Shown: one piece after another, positions 55,365-64,000 of the stretch
Numbering within the stretch: the first letter of the stretch is position 1
Layout of the letters: every line of letters begins with the position of its first letter
Assembly: GCA_965153355.1 (NCBI GenBank)
Contig: OZ231126.1
Location: 6,572,001 to 6,636,000 of the forward strand
Source of the DNA: Flaccisagitta enflata
Taxonomy: Eukaryota > Chaetognatha > Sagittoidea > Aphragmophora
DNA length: 64,000 nucleotides
Direction: 5' to 3'
Program-made: the position numbers and the translations under genes
The notes under the pieces: generated by a model
Seen by the model: only the letters and a program-made list of their open reading frames with translations
Database searches by the model: none
Told to the model about the DNA's origin: nothing

Positions 55365-56140
55365 ATCTTTTATCTCGCTCCCAACTTCACTTCCTTGTCC
55401 TTTACAGGAACGCATTCTCGCACTATGGGATCATTTTGCTCCTGACTTCACTTCCTTGTCCTTTACAGGAACGCGTTCTCGCACTATGGGCCAAGCTCTC
55501 ATCTCTTGCGTCGGTCTTTTGTTTACTGCTCTACTTTTCCTCCAAGGGATCATTTTGCTCCCAACTTCACTTCCTTGTCCTTTACAGGAACGCGTTCTCG
55601 CACTATGGGATCATTTTGCTCCCAACTTCACTTCCTTGTCCTTTACAGGAACGCGTTCTCGCACTATGGGATCATTTTGCTCCTGACTTCACTTCCTTGT
55701 CCTTTACAGGAACGCATTCTCGCACTATGGGATCATTTTGCTCCTGACTTCACTTCCTTCTCCTTTACATGAGAGCATTCTTGCACTCTGAGATTATTTT
55801 GCTCCTGACTTAACTTTCCTCTCCTTTACATGAGAGCATTCTTACACTATAAGATCATTTTGCTCCTGACTTCACTTTCTTCTCCTTTACATGAGAGCAT
55901 TCACGCAATATGGGATCATCTTGCTCCTGACTTCACTTTCTTCTCCTTTACATTCTTGCTCCAAATTTCACTTCCTTTTTCTTTTCATTCTAGAACTATG
56001 GGATTATCCGGCTCCCAACTATACCACCTTCTCCTTTATAAAAACACTAACGCATTCTCGCACTATGGGATCAGCTTGCTTCCAACTTCACTTCCTTCTC
56101 CTTTATTAAAACGCATTCTTTCACTATGGGATCATCTTGC
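55365..56140. repeat. About 62-bp minisatellite
   Basis: About twelve units with TTGCTCCCAACTTCACTTCC, TTGTCCTTTACAGGAACGCG and TTCTCGCACTATGGGATCAT. One doubled TCTTGCGTCGGTCTTTTGTT segment (55318, 55504) interrupts. Units decay towards the right. Each unit contains a CCTTTACAGG that looks like a splice acceptor but is simply repeated. Confidence 0.9.
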
Positions 56141-56405
56141 AATTGCTCTTGACTTCTCTTTCTTTTATTACAGGAATTTATTTGTGCAAAAAGGAGTATT
56201 TTCCTTTACACAAATGCGTTCTCTCACTTCGAGATCATCTTGCTTTAATTTCGCTAGTTATATTCCTCCAGACATACATATTTTGACATTATGATTTCAT
56301 CTTGCTTCTTACCAATTAACAAACCTTGCCCCTCATTCAAATGTACTATTGCACTTAAGCAGAGAAGATTCATAATAAATCATTCTTTAGTGCATGAAAC
56401 TTATT
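56141..56405. other. Stretch without a supported gene
   Basis: Decayed edge of the 62-bp array, then AT-rich sequence. ATAAATCATTCTTTAGTGCA (56376) recurs with three changes at 56938, just beyond the Tc1-like element, so the two copies bracket it. Confidence 0.4.
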
Positions 56406-56919
56406 ATCTAGCTCAAAAATATAGACACAAGATAAGCATCAATTACTTTATTTAATAAATAGTGCATAATATAATTCTAAAATATAAGTTGGTGAGATCT
56501 TCCCAAAATTTTTAGCGCAATATTTTTAAAGCTTGCAGCTGACTTTGTGTGTTCTTTGTTTTGAGGCTGCTTCATTTAAGACCATAGCTCTTCAATGAGA
56601 TTTAGACTGGGGCTGTTTCCAGGCTAACTCCCAAAACAGTTGAAAACCTATTTTGTGTGCCATTGCCTCATTGTAGCAGCATAAAATGCTTGAGCGCTAT
56701 CTTTCACCAACTAACTGAATTTTTTTTGTTTTTCTTCATTTTTAGTAGCTATCTTGTTTTGTCTGTCATTTCTAAACACTTTGACTTAGAGGAACGCGGT
56801 TAGTGCCATTCGATCAGAAATTCGATCAAGTTTTTGAATCTCACTGAATTTTCTATAAATTTTTTATTCTAAGCGGAGATATTGCCCAAAACGCTTGTGT
56901 CTATACTTTTGAGCTAGAT
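56406..56919 (-). mobile_element. Decayed Tc1/mariner-like element O
   Basis: Inverted ends: CTAGCTCAAAAATATAGACA then CAAG at the left, CTTGTGTCTATACTTTTGAG then CTAG at the right. About 510 bp, much shorter than an intact element (about 1.3 kb or more), so internally deleted. It holds a transposase relic on the minus strand. Confidence 0.7.
56581..56701 (-). pseudogene. Tc1/mariner transposase fragment
   Basis: On the minus strand one frame reads DSAQAFYAATMRQWHTK, a stop, VFNCFGS, a stop, then PGNSPSLNLIEELWS. This lines up with the DNAPxH...WPxxSPDLNPIENLW region of Tc1-family DDE transposases, which holds the second catalytic Asp and the motif before the third acidic residue. Two stops (one at the expected Trp) and the short length show it is dead. 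Transposases of this family cut and paste elements at TA sites. Confidence 0.75.
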
Positions 56920-57117
56920 TGTAAGCGAGGATTAGAAATAAATCATCCTTCAGTGCATGAAACTTTAGCGAGGATCTTAAAACGACTCAATTCTGAATAC
57001 AAGTCTTTCCATTAACTCCCCAAAGGCGGGAGAACAGGTGGAAAGGGGAAGCACTGTGTGTGTGAGTGTGTGCCTGACTGCCTGTCCCCCTGTCCATGTG
57101 TGTATCAGTCTCACTGC

Positions 57118-57118
<1 letters not shown>

Positions 57119-57156
<38 letters not shown>
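57119..57156. repeat. (TC)n microsatellite
   Basis: Short pure TC run. 57160-57510 beyond it shows nothing recognisable. Confidence 0.95.
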
Positions 57157-57159
<3 letters not shown>

Positions 57160-57512
57160 ATTGAAGCCTTTGAATTGTCCTCTCCATATCAAGCCATCTT
57201 TGAATTTCTCCCTCTCATGATTTTTCTCACCAACTATCACTCTAGATATCAGCGAACTGCCGCCGCGATAACAACCAATTGCCACATCAACGGTTTGATT
57301 CATATTCAATTAATGTCAGAGATTTTATGAGGTTTCTACTTCATTTGATTTGTATCTTCTCGTTGTTACGGAAGAAAACATTTCAATTTCATTCTATCAC
57401 GATCACATTTACAGATAAACAATATTTTTTCTTTTTATTTCTTTTTTTTTCTCATTTGTCTCGGTCTCGTAATGAGCTCGCCATCTATCATAATTGAAGG
57501 ATATTTTTATTC

Positions 57513-58322
57513 TTTTTTGTCGCGTGCTACGTTATTCTACATCCCGCTAAGTCGGTTTGTCGGTTTGTCGGTTGGTTGGTCCCCTTTTTGGGCAGCGGCC
57601 CCAAAGGGCTGATGTCCTGTAGAACACAGGGGGGATTTCGAGACGTCCGTCCGTCCTTCCATCCTTCCGTCCTTCCGTCCTTCCGTCCTTCTGTCCCCCC
57701 CCCTGTTGACCATCAAGGCCTCAAATTGGCCTTCCCAGGCCTCAAATTAGCCATCCCAGGCCTTGAATTAGCCCTCCCAGGCCTCAAATTAGCCCTCTCA
57801 GGCCTCAAATTAGCCCTCCCAGGCCTCAAATTAGCTCTCCCTGGCCTCAATTTAGCCCTCCAGGTCTCAAATCAGCCCTTAGCCTTTAAATCAGCCCCCC
57901 CCATGCCTCAAATCTGCCCTCCAGACCTCAATTCTGCCCTCCAGACCTCAAATCTGCCCTCCAGATCTTCAATCAGCCTTCCAAGCATAAAACCAGCCCT
58001 CCAAACCCAAAATTTGCTCTCCAAGCCTTAATTATGCCCTCTCGCCCTCAAATATGCCTTCAGTGGCCTAAATCAGCTATCTAGAGCCCCCTCAAGACAG
58101 ACGGTAGGACGGACGTCTCGAAATTCCCCCCTGTGTTCTACAGGACATCGGCCCTTTGGGGCCGCTGCCCTGCTCTCACTCCACTTCTTCACTGGATCAC
58201 TCCAAGCAGGGCATTGGGTACCGCTGACCATGTGCGATCCTTGGATGACTAGTTACTTTTTTGGCGTTTTTGAACTTTTAAAGCTTACTGCTCCTGCCCA
58301 AATGCCCCAGTGACCTTCTCCA
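57513..58322 (-). mobile_element. Family A' element A'3, split by foldback E5
   Basis: Left part TTTTTTGTCGCGTGCTACGT, TATTCTACATCCCGCTAAGT, GTCGGTTGGTTGGTCCCC. It resumes after E5 with CTTTTTTGGCGTTTTTGAAC and CTGCTCCTGCCCAAATGCCC then CAGTGACC. Order and content match A'2 (59296-59501) and the copy at 48606 across the gap. The 5' terminus is missing. Confidence 0.7.
57590..58252 (-). mobile_element. Foldback element family E, copy E5, nested in A'3
   Basis: Arms GGGCAGCGGCCCCAAAGGGC and GCCCTTTGGGGCCGCTGCCC, with GTCCTGTAGAACACAGG and TTTCGAGACGTCCGTCC mirrored inside. The core is about 18 units of CCCAGGCCTCAAATTAGCC. The tail has TGCCCTGCT..AGCAGGGCA, GGTACCGCTGACCATGTGCG and ends GACTAG. 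CTTTTT lies at both boundaries, a possible target duplication. Confidence 0.85.
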
Positions 58323-58460
58323 TTTCTTCTAATATCAATGTAATGGTTTTAGCGATTTGGCTGTCTGTGTATCTATCTGTCTATCTGTCTTCCTGTCGGT
58401 TTGAGTGTCTATCAGTATATTTGCTGGCTCGTGTGCTGACACCTTTCTCTCTCTTTTTTT
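58323..58460. other. Short linker, no gene
   Basis: CTGTCTATCTGTCTATCTGTC-like tetranucleotide drift, nothing else. Confidence 0.4.
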
Positions 58461-59078
58461 TTTTAGGTGCGCCATAGCACCTCTATACGAGGCTCTGTCT
58501 GTCAGTCGGTCGGTTGGTCGGTTGGTCGGTCTGTAACGCTCAAGTTGAAAATCTCGAAAAGAAGCAAAAATCACTGGTTCAGAAATATGCCAGGTTGATT
58601 CCCTGATGCGCCATAGCACCTCTATAAGAGGCTCTGTCCGTCCATCCATCTGTCGGTTACGCTCAAATGAAAAATCGCTAAAAATGTTTGAAATAAATTG
58701 AAAACTCATTTTGTTTATGATTGATGATACTCGTCATTTCATTTACTAAAATATTAAGCTACGGTTAGGTCTGATGAAGCTGGGGATAGGTCAGATAGGT
58801 CTGGTGATAGGTCGGATAGGTCTGGAGATAGGTCCGATAGTGCTGGGGATAGGTCTGATAGAGCTGGTAATATGTCTGATAGAGCTCGGGATAGGTCTCA
58901 TAGAGTTTGGGATAGGTCTGATAGAGCTCGGGATCGGCCTGATAGAGCTCAGGACAGGTCTGATAGAGCTAGGGATAGGTCGGGTAGAACTAGGGATATG
59001 TCTCATGGAGCTAGGGATAGGTCTAAGAATAGATAACGCCCGGCGCACCGTCTTGGCCCGTGTATCCGGCCTTGTTTT
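58461..59078 (-). mobile_element. Family B element, complete copy B4
   Basis: First hairpin AGGTGCGCCATAGCACCTCT (58465), GGCTCTGTCTGTCAGTCGG tract, unique AACGCTCAAGTTGAAAATCT. A second module TGCGCCATAGCACCTCTATA, GGCTCTGTCCGTCC (58614) follows, then a 20-bp array of ATAGGTCTGATAGAGCTCGG (58765-59025), AACGCCCGGCGCACC, TTGGCCCGTGTATCCGGCCT and TGTTTT. It is the reference copy that shows B3 is a single interrupted element. Confidence 0.85.
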
Positions 59079-59295
59079 CTCTCTCTCTCTCTCTCTCTCT
59101 CCATCTCACTTTCTCTCCCTTTTCTCGGTGACAAAATATTCAATTTTTCCTGCCAAGGTTGAGTAAAATAAATTTGATATTCAAATTTGGCAACAGGTTC
59201 ATTTTTCACCAATTTTGGCATCACGCATGAAAACTTCTATAAATAGATATTTTTGGTGAGTCGTTCCTTTAGAAAAATATACTAGAATCCTGAGA

Positions 59296-59501
59296 AACAA
59301 GGCCGGATACACGGCTACCCCAGTCGCGTGCGGGTGGGCTGGGGTCTCAATTGAGGTCACCAGATCATTTGGGCAGGAGCAGTGAGGCCAAAAACCCCAA
59401 AAACCTCCAAAAAGTAAAGTGTGACCGACGGACGGACGGACAGACGCAAGGACCGACAGACCGACAAAGCGGGGTGTAGAGTTGCGCAGCACACAACTAA
59501 A
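59296..59501 (+). mobile_element. Family A' element, copy A'2
   Basis: 5' AACAAGGCCGGATACACGGC, then AGTCGCGTGCGGGTGGG. The middle is unique with TTTGGGCAGGAGCAGTGAGG. 3' GACCGACGGACGGACGGACA, GCGGGGTGTAGAGTTGCGCA, GCACACAACTAAAG. It is complete and carries no tandem core. Confidence 0.8.
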
Positions 59502-59576
59502 GAGTGCTATTGCTTATATTTTCTTTTGAGATCTTCTTCCACCTTAGAATATGAAAACAATTTGTTTTGCCTACAC

Positions 59577-59965
59577 TTTTTTTAGTCGCGTGCTACGCGA
59601 CTCTACACCCCGCTTTGTTGGTCCGTCGGTCGGTCCGTCGGTTGGTCGGTCGGTCGGTTGGTCGGTCGGTCGGTCCCTTTTTTACTTTTTTGTCCGTTAT
59701 GTCATTTTTTAAGTCATTGTAGGGTGTGTTAAGTAATTCTAAGTCATTGTAAGTCATGCCTAGTCATTCTAAGTCATTTTAAGTCATTTTAAGTCATTTT
59801 AAGTTATGTTTGCTCATTACGTCATTTAGTCAGTTTAAGTCCTTTTTGGTCATTTTAAGTCATTATAAGCCGTACTTAGTCATTCTAAGCCATTCTAAGT
59901 CATTCTAAGTCATTTTAAGCCTGTAAGTCTCGCACGCGACTTATAGGTGTTGGCCTTGTTTTTTT
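59577..59965 (-). mobile_element. Family A element, copy A6
   Basis: TTTTTTTAGTCGCGTGCTAC, GCGACTCTACACCCCGCTTT, GTCGGTCGGTCGGTTGG tract, AAGTCATTCT core, TCGCACGCGACTTATAGGTG, TTGGCCTTGTTTTT. The hairpin loop is one base longer (GTGCTAC). Confidence 0.8.
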
Positions 59966-60378
59966 TATAAGAGACCAGTTTATAAGAGACATGAGCCTGA
60001 AATTTGCCAAAATTTTAAGAACAAAATAAGAAACAGCCCAGGCTGAGATTTAGTTTTGGCTATTTTCAAAAGAACTTTTTTTTTTAGTTTCTTATTTAAG
60101 ACATGAATTGTATTCAAATTCTTTAGAAATATAGGTTTTTTATTATCAAAAATGACTTCTTTTCCTAATTTGCCAATGAAATCAGGCATTATTTAAAAAA
60201 AAAACATGATGATTATCAAGTTTAAGATACAATTGTTATAAATAAGGTATTTTTATACGATTTTTATATTTGTAAACATCGAAGAAATTAAGAACATTTT
60301 AAGAGAATTTCAGGCTGAAAACAGCTGAAAAATTAAGAACACCCAGGCTGATTTCAAAAAAGTTGTCTCTTATAAAAA
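59965..60378. mobile_element. Inverted-repeat element P
   Basis: TTATAAGAGACCAGTTTATA (the first 12 bases repeated in tandem) and GAGCCTGAAATTTGCC on the left. On the right, read inverted, CTTTTTATAAGAGACAACTT with CAGCCTGGGTGTTCTTAA. AT-rich interior with internal CAGGCTGA repeats. It abuts the A6 terminus. The family is not recognised. Confidence 0.45.
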
Positions 60379-60493
60379 GAAAAAGTGTATATTCGATTCA
60401 ATTCCTTTTTTTTTTAAATTCAGATATTATTTTAATCACAGGATCTGAGGAAAAAACGCCTGGCTATAGAGTGCGTGCAGGCGATTAACTAGC

Positions 60494-62245
60494 TTTTTAG
60501 TCGCGTGCACGCGACTCTACAACCCGCTCCGTCGGTCCGTCGGTCGGTTGGTCCGTCCGTCCGTCTGTCCGTCCGTATCACTTTGCTTTTTTTCATCTTT
60601 TTGGGTCGTCTGGAGTTATTTTGAGTCGTTTTTTGTTGTTTTTGGGAATTATTGGTTGCTTTTAGTCATTTTTGGTTATTTTTGGTCAGTTTTGGTCAGT
60701 TTTGGTCATTTTGGTCATTTTGGTCATTTTGGTCATTTTTGGTAATTTTTGGTCATTTTTGATTATTTTTGATTATTTTTGGTCATTTTTGGTCATTCTT
60801 GGTCATTTTTGGTCATTTTTTGTCATTTTTGGTCATTTTTGGTCATTCTTGGTCATTTTTGACCATTTTTGGTCATTTTTGGTCATTTTTGATCATTTTG
60901 GTCATTTTGGTCATTTTGGTCATTTTGGTCATTTTGGTCATTTTAGGTCATTTGGGTCATTTTTGGTCATTTTTGGTCATTTTTGGTCATTTTTGGTCAT
61001 TTTGGTCATTTTTGGTCATTTTTGGTCATTTTCGGTCATTTTGATCATTTTGATCGTTTTTGTTCATTTTTGTTCATTTTTGGTCAATTTTGGTTATTTT
61101 TGGTCAATTTTGGTTATTTTTGGTCATTTTGGTCATTTTTGATCATTTTTGGTCATTTTTGGTCATTTTTGGTAGTTTTCGGTTGTTTTTGGTCATTTTG
61201 GTCATTTTTGGTCATCTTTGGTCATCTTTGGTCATAAAGTCTGCTGGTTAAAGTCTGCTGGGTAAAGTCAGATGGTTAAAGTCTGCTGGTTTAAATCTGC
61301 TTGTTTGAATCTGCTGGTTTAAGTCTGCTGGTTTAAATCTAATGGGTTAAGTCTGCTGGTTAAAGTCTGCTGGTTTAAATCTGCTGGTTTAAGTCTGCTG
61401 GTTTAAGTCTGCTGGTTTAAATCTAATGGTATAAGTCTGCTGGTCTAATGGTTTAAGTCTGCTTGTTTAAGTCTGCTGGTTAAAATGATATTAAAGATAT
61501 ACTTATCGATAAGTATGGTTTAAGTCTGGTTTAAGTCTGGTTGAAGTCTGGTTTAAGCATGGTTTAAGTCTGGTTAAGTCTGGTTTAAGTCTGGTTTAAG
61601 ACTGGTTCATGTCTGATTTATGTCTGGTTTAGGTCTGGGTTAGGTCTGGTTTAGGTCTGGTGTATGTCTGGTTTTTGTCTGGTTTATGTTTGATTTAGGT
61701 CTGATTTAGGTCTGGTTTTGGTCTGGTTTCGGTCTGGTTTTGGTTTGGTTTCATTCTGGTTTGAGTCTGGTTTGAGTCTGGTTTGAGTCTGGTTTGATTC
61801 TGGTTTGAGCCTGGTTTGAGCCTGGTTTGAGCCTGGTTTGAGCCTGGTTTGAGCCTGGTTTGAGCCTGGTTTAAGTCTGGTTTAAGTCTGGTTTGAGTCT
61901 GGTTTGAGTCTGGTTTGAGTCTGGTTTGAGTCTGGTTTGAATCTGGTTTGAGTCTGGTTTGAGTCTGGATTGAGTCTGGATTGAGTCTGGATTGAGTCTG
62001 GATTGAGTCTGGTTTGAGTCTGGTTTGAGTCTGGCTTAAATATGGTTTATGTCTGGTTTATGTCTGGTTTATGTCTGATTTAGGTCTGTTTTTGGTCTGG
62101 TTTAATTCTGGTTTGAGTCTTGTTTGAGTCTGGTTTGGGTCTGTTTTGGGTTGCGTTTAAGTCTGATTTTCGTTAAAAAGATACAATAAGGAGTCAGGTC
62201 AGTTATTTTTGTCCTGCACGCGACTTATAGATGTTGGCCTTGTTT
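60494..62245 (-). mobile_element. Family A element A7, giant copy with three successive cores
   Basis: Left TTTTTAGTCGCGTGCACGCG, ACTCTACAACCCGCTCCGTC and a GGTCGGTTGGTCCGTCC tract. Core 1 (60690-61235) is 9-10 bp TTTTGGTCAT. Core 2 (61240-61480) is 14-bp AAGTCTGCTGGTTT. Core 3 (61515-62170) is 11-12 bp GAGTCTGGTTT. Far end TCCTGCACGCGACTTATAGA, TGTTGGCCTTGTTT. At about 1.75 kb it is four times longer than other A copies, with the size difference entirely in the cores. Confidence 0.85.
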
Positions 62246-62366
62246 GACCATAATGCCAAAGTATCTATTTATGTAACTTTTATGCATCACTCAATTCATT
62301 TATCTATGATCGGCTTTCGATCAACCTCGATAAATTTCAATATCCCCTTTCTCTCTATCTCAGTCT
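62246..62366. other. Short unique stretch
   Basis: No feature recognised. Confidence 0.3.
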
Positions 62367-62446
62367 GTCTGTCTGTCTGTCTGTCCGTCCGTCCGTCCGT
62401 CCGTCCGTCCGTCCGTTCGTCCGTCCGTCCGTCCGTCCGTCCGTCC

Positions 62447-62534
<88 letters not shown>
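62367..62534. repeat. (GTCT)n(CCGT)n(TC)n compound microsatellite
   Basis: CTGT units, then about 65 bp of CCGT, then about 85 bp of TC. The CCGT block is the same tetranucleotide found inside A, B and E elements, here without their ends. Confidence 0.95.
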
Positions 62535-62538
<4 letters not shown>

Positions 62539-62839
62539 TTTCCGCGGTCTACATTTCGATCTTTATTTGTTTTTGATTGATTCATGGTAGCCATGAAGAG
62601 GCATGAATACTGATGATCAGCTTTTGGTGGCAGTGAAGATAGAAACTTGTATCGGCCGGCTGTGCTGCTTATCTTAGCTCTCTCTGTCTGTTTCTGTATC
62701 TGTCCCTCTCTCTGTCTGTTTTCATGTGTCTCTGAAAAAAACCCTAATAGATACTCTTCCCAATTTTTATCAGGAGTCAGTGAATTTCAATTCAGTTTAC
62801 TCAGAATTGTATAAAGGGTGTCATTATTTTGGTTAAAAG
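62535..62839. other. Stretch without a supported gene
   Basis: Unique sequence with a small TCTCTGTCTG patch near 62680-62730. Confidence 0.35.
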
Positions 62840-63070
62840 AATGGGCCAAGAAGCGCCAAAGTAATGGCTTATGCATGGCCCAGGGCCAGGGAATAGCCCG
62901 GAATGTTTTGGTCATAGTCCAGGGACCGGGGATTGCACAGAGGTTTCCAGACATGGCCCAGAGTCTGAGGAAAGCCCAGAATTTTTTGGACATGGCCCAT
63001 GGCCTGGGGATTTTCCAGGCAAAGCCCAGGGTCTTGAGATTGCTCAGTATTTTCCGCGCATGGCCCAGGT
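62840..63070. repeat. Degenerate 55-60 bp repeat (CATGGCCCAG)
   Basis: Four diverged units of CATGGCCCAGRGNCTGGGGA and CCCAGAATTTTTTGGA. Repeat-derived frames on both strands. Confidence 0.75.
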
Positions 63071-63207
63071 CACGAAATAGGGTCAAATTTAAAGAAATGA
63101 TAGACTCTAGTTTTTTGCATAAATGCACCAAAAAAGGTTTTCCCACAAGTAGAGGTCTGAATTTGAAGATTACAAAAGAAAAAAAGGAAGAGATTCTTTG
63201 AACAGCT

Positions 63208-63392
63208 ACACCCGGTCAAACCAAATTGAAGGGTAGTAAAAATCTGTCTATAATGGACTTTCATTCTTAGTCCCTTCATTTCATTTCTTTTCATTGCTTT
63301 TGTTGGAAATAATGGAATTCCGTCTATTACCAATAGAATTTGTTGGTGCCTTGACAACTGCTATTGTGGGGTTCACCTGTAGTTTTGTATAA
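63208..63392. mobile_element. Family K (Tigger-like) short element, copy K3
   Basis: Right terminus read inverted: ACAGGTGAACCCCACAATAG and CCAACAAATTCTATTGGTAA then TAGACGGAATTCC, as in K1 and the 5095 fragment. The left terminus ACACCCGGTCAAACC is decayed. Confidence 0.45.
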
Positions 63393-63394
63393 GT

Positions 63395-64000
63395 GCCATA
63401 CTTAGGCATTGTTGGATTGGAAGGCAATAAAACAAATGTGTCATTTTTCCCATTTTTGTTGTAGTTTGGCACTCTGTGCATTCTTGGAGTGACAATAAGG
63501 AGGATAGGAAAGTTAGGCACAAACAAGTTAATCTTGCCACTTTTGTTCAAGTTGGGCACTCTCGGCATTCTTGGAGTGACAAGTGGGAGGAAAGGAAATT
63601 TAGGCACAAATCAGTTAATTTCGCCATTTTTGTTCTAGTTTGACACTCTGTGCATTCTTTGAGTGACAAGTAAGAGGAATGGAAAGTTAGGCACAAATCA
63701 GTTAATCTCGCCATTTTTGTTCTAGTTTGGCACTCTGTGCATTCTTGGAGTGACAAGTGGGAGGAAAGGAAAGTTAGGCACAAATCAGTTAATCTCGCCA
63801 TTTTTGTTCTAGTTTGGCACTCTGTGCATTCTTGGAGTGACAAGTGGGAGGAAAGGAAAGTAAGGCACAAATCAGTCAATCTCGCCATTTTTGTTCTAGT
63901 TTGACACTCTGTGCATTCTTGGAGTGACAAGTAAGAGAAAAGGAAATTTAGGCACAAATCAGTTAATCTCGCCATTTTTGTTCTAGTTTGGCACTCAGTG
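63395..64000. repeat. 87-bp minisatellite, continues past the window end
   Basis: About seven units of 87 bp (29 codons) with TTTTTGTTCTAGTTTGGCAC, TCTGTGCATTCTTGGAGTGA, CAAGTGGGAGGAAAGGAAAG and TTAGGCACAAATCAGTTAAT. The minus strand is open for 142 codons across it because the period is divisible by three. Confidence 0.9.

Noticed and set aside
55365-56140. CCTTTACAGG as splice acceptors of tandem exons
   Set aside because: It is repeated in every 62-bp unit, with no donors, and decays along the array.
62367-62534. CCGT tract as another A/B element
   Set aside because: No hairpin, arm or GGCCTTG terminus is present on either side; treated as a plain microsatellite.

Overview
This window is repeat-dominated nuclear DNA from a eukaryote, most likely an invertebrate animal. 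I found no host exon, tRNA or rRNA that I can support. The only recognisable protein-coding content is transposon-derived: a Jockey-like non-LTR retrotransposon on the minus strand (about 40.6-47.2 kb) and a short Tc1/mariner transposase relic (56.6-56.7 kb). Nearly every long open frame is simple repeat read as poly-Ser, poly-Phe, poly-Leu, poly-Gln and the like. A mollusc is possible, because the main transposon families here resemble oyster pearl-type elements (tandem-repeat core, ACGG-type tetranucleotide tract, subterminal inverted repeats). That assignment is inference only.

The most striking content is a set of related non-autonomous elements, called A, A', B and F here. Each has one end formed by a short hairpin followed by CTAA and an A run. 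Next comes a tract of GACGGACC/GACGGACG-type units, then a tandem-repeat or microsatellite core, then a far end carrying an inverted copy of the hairpin arm followed by a conserved GGCCTTGTTTT-type terminus (on the opposite strand, AACAAGGCC). The hairpin differs between families (GTCGCGTGC/GCACGCGAC, AGGTGC/GCACCT, GATGCG/CGCATC) while the plan stays the same. About 20 complete or partial copies are present. Polarity is given as 5' = AACAAGGCC end, 3' = hairpin-CTAA end. Family E is a second design: near-perfect foldback arms starting GGGCAGCGGCCCC, a tandem core of about 20 bp units, and a one-sided tail with its own hairpin ending in CTAG. There are five full copies and one fragment.

Layout. 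0-9 kb: B, A and F elements among minisatellites and (GA)/(TC)/(CAA) arrays. 9-18 kb: TIR elements C1, G1, H and I, foldback E1, and a 1.6 kb compound CAT-TTC-GTT-GGT array. 19-24 kb: 93-bp minisatellite, E2, E3, and a Tigger-like terminal pair enclosing a hairpin. 24.1-30.7 kb: a satellite of about 955-bp units, each carrying a fossil TIR insertion. 31-39 kb: (TTC)n, E4, A4, TIR elements G2, M, C4, C5 and D, and A'. 39.3-47.3 kb: a B element split by the retrotransposon. 47.4-49.9 kb: a large inverted-repeat element inside a (CAT)n array. 50.7-53.5 kb: a recent tandem duplication of about 1.42 kb. 53.7-64 kb: more A, B and E copies, among them a 1.75 kb A element with three different cores, a Tc1 relic, and open-frame minisatellites.

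The parts do not form a pathway. What the sequence records is a layered history of insertions (E within A', retrotransposon within B, D within C, B within a minisatellite) and very active tandem-repeat expansion.
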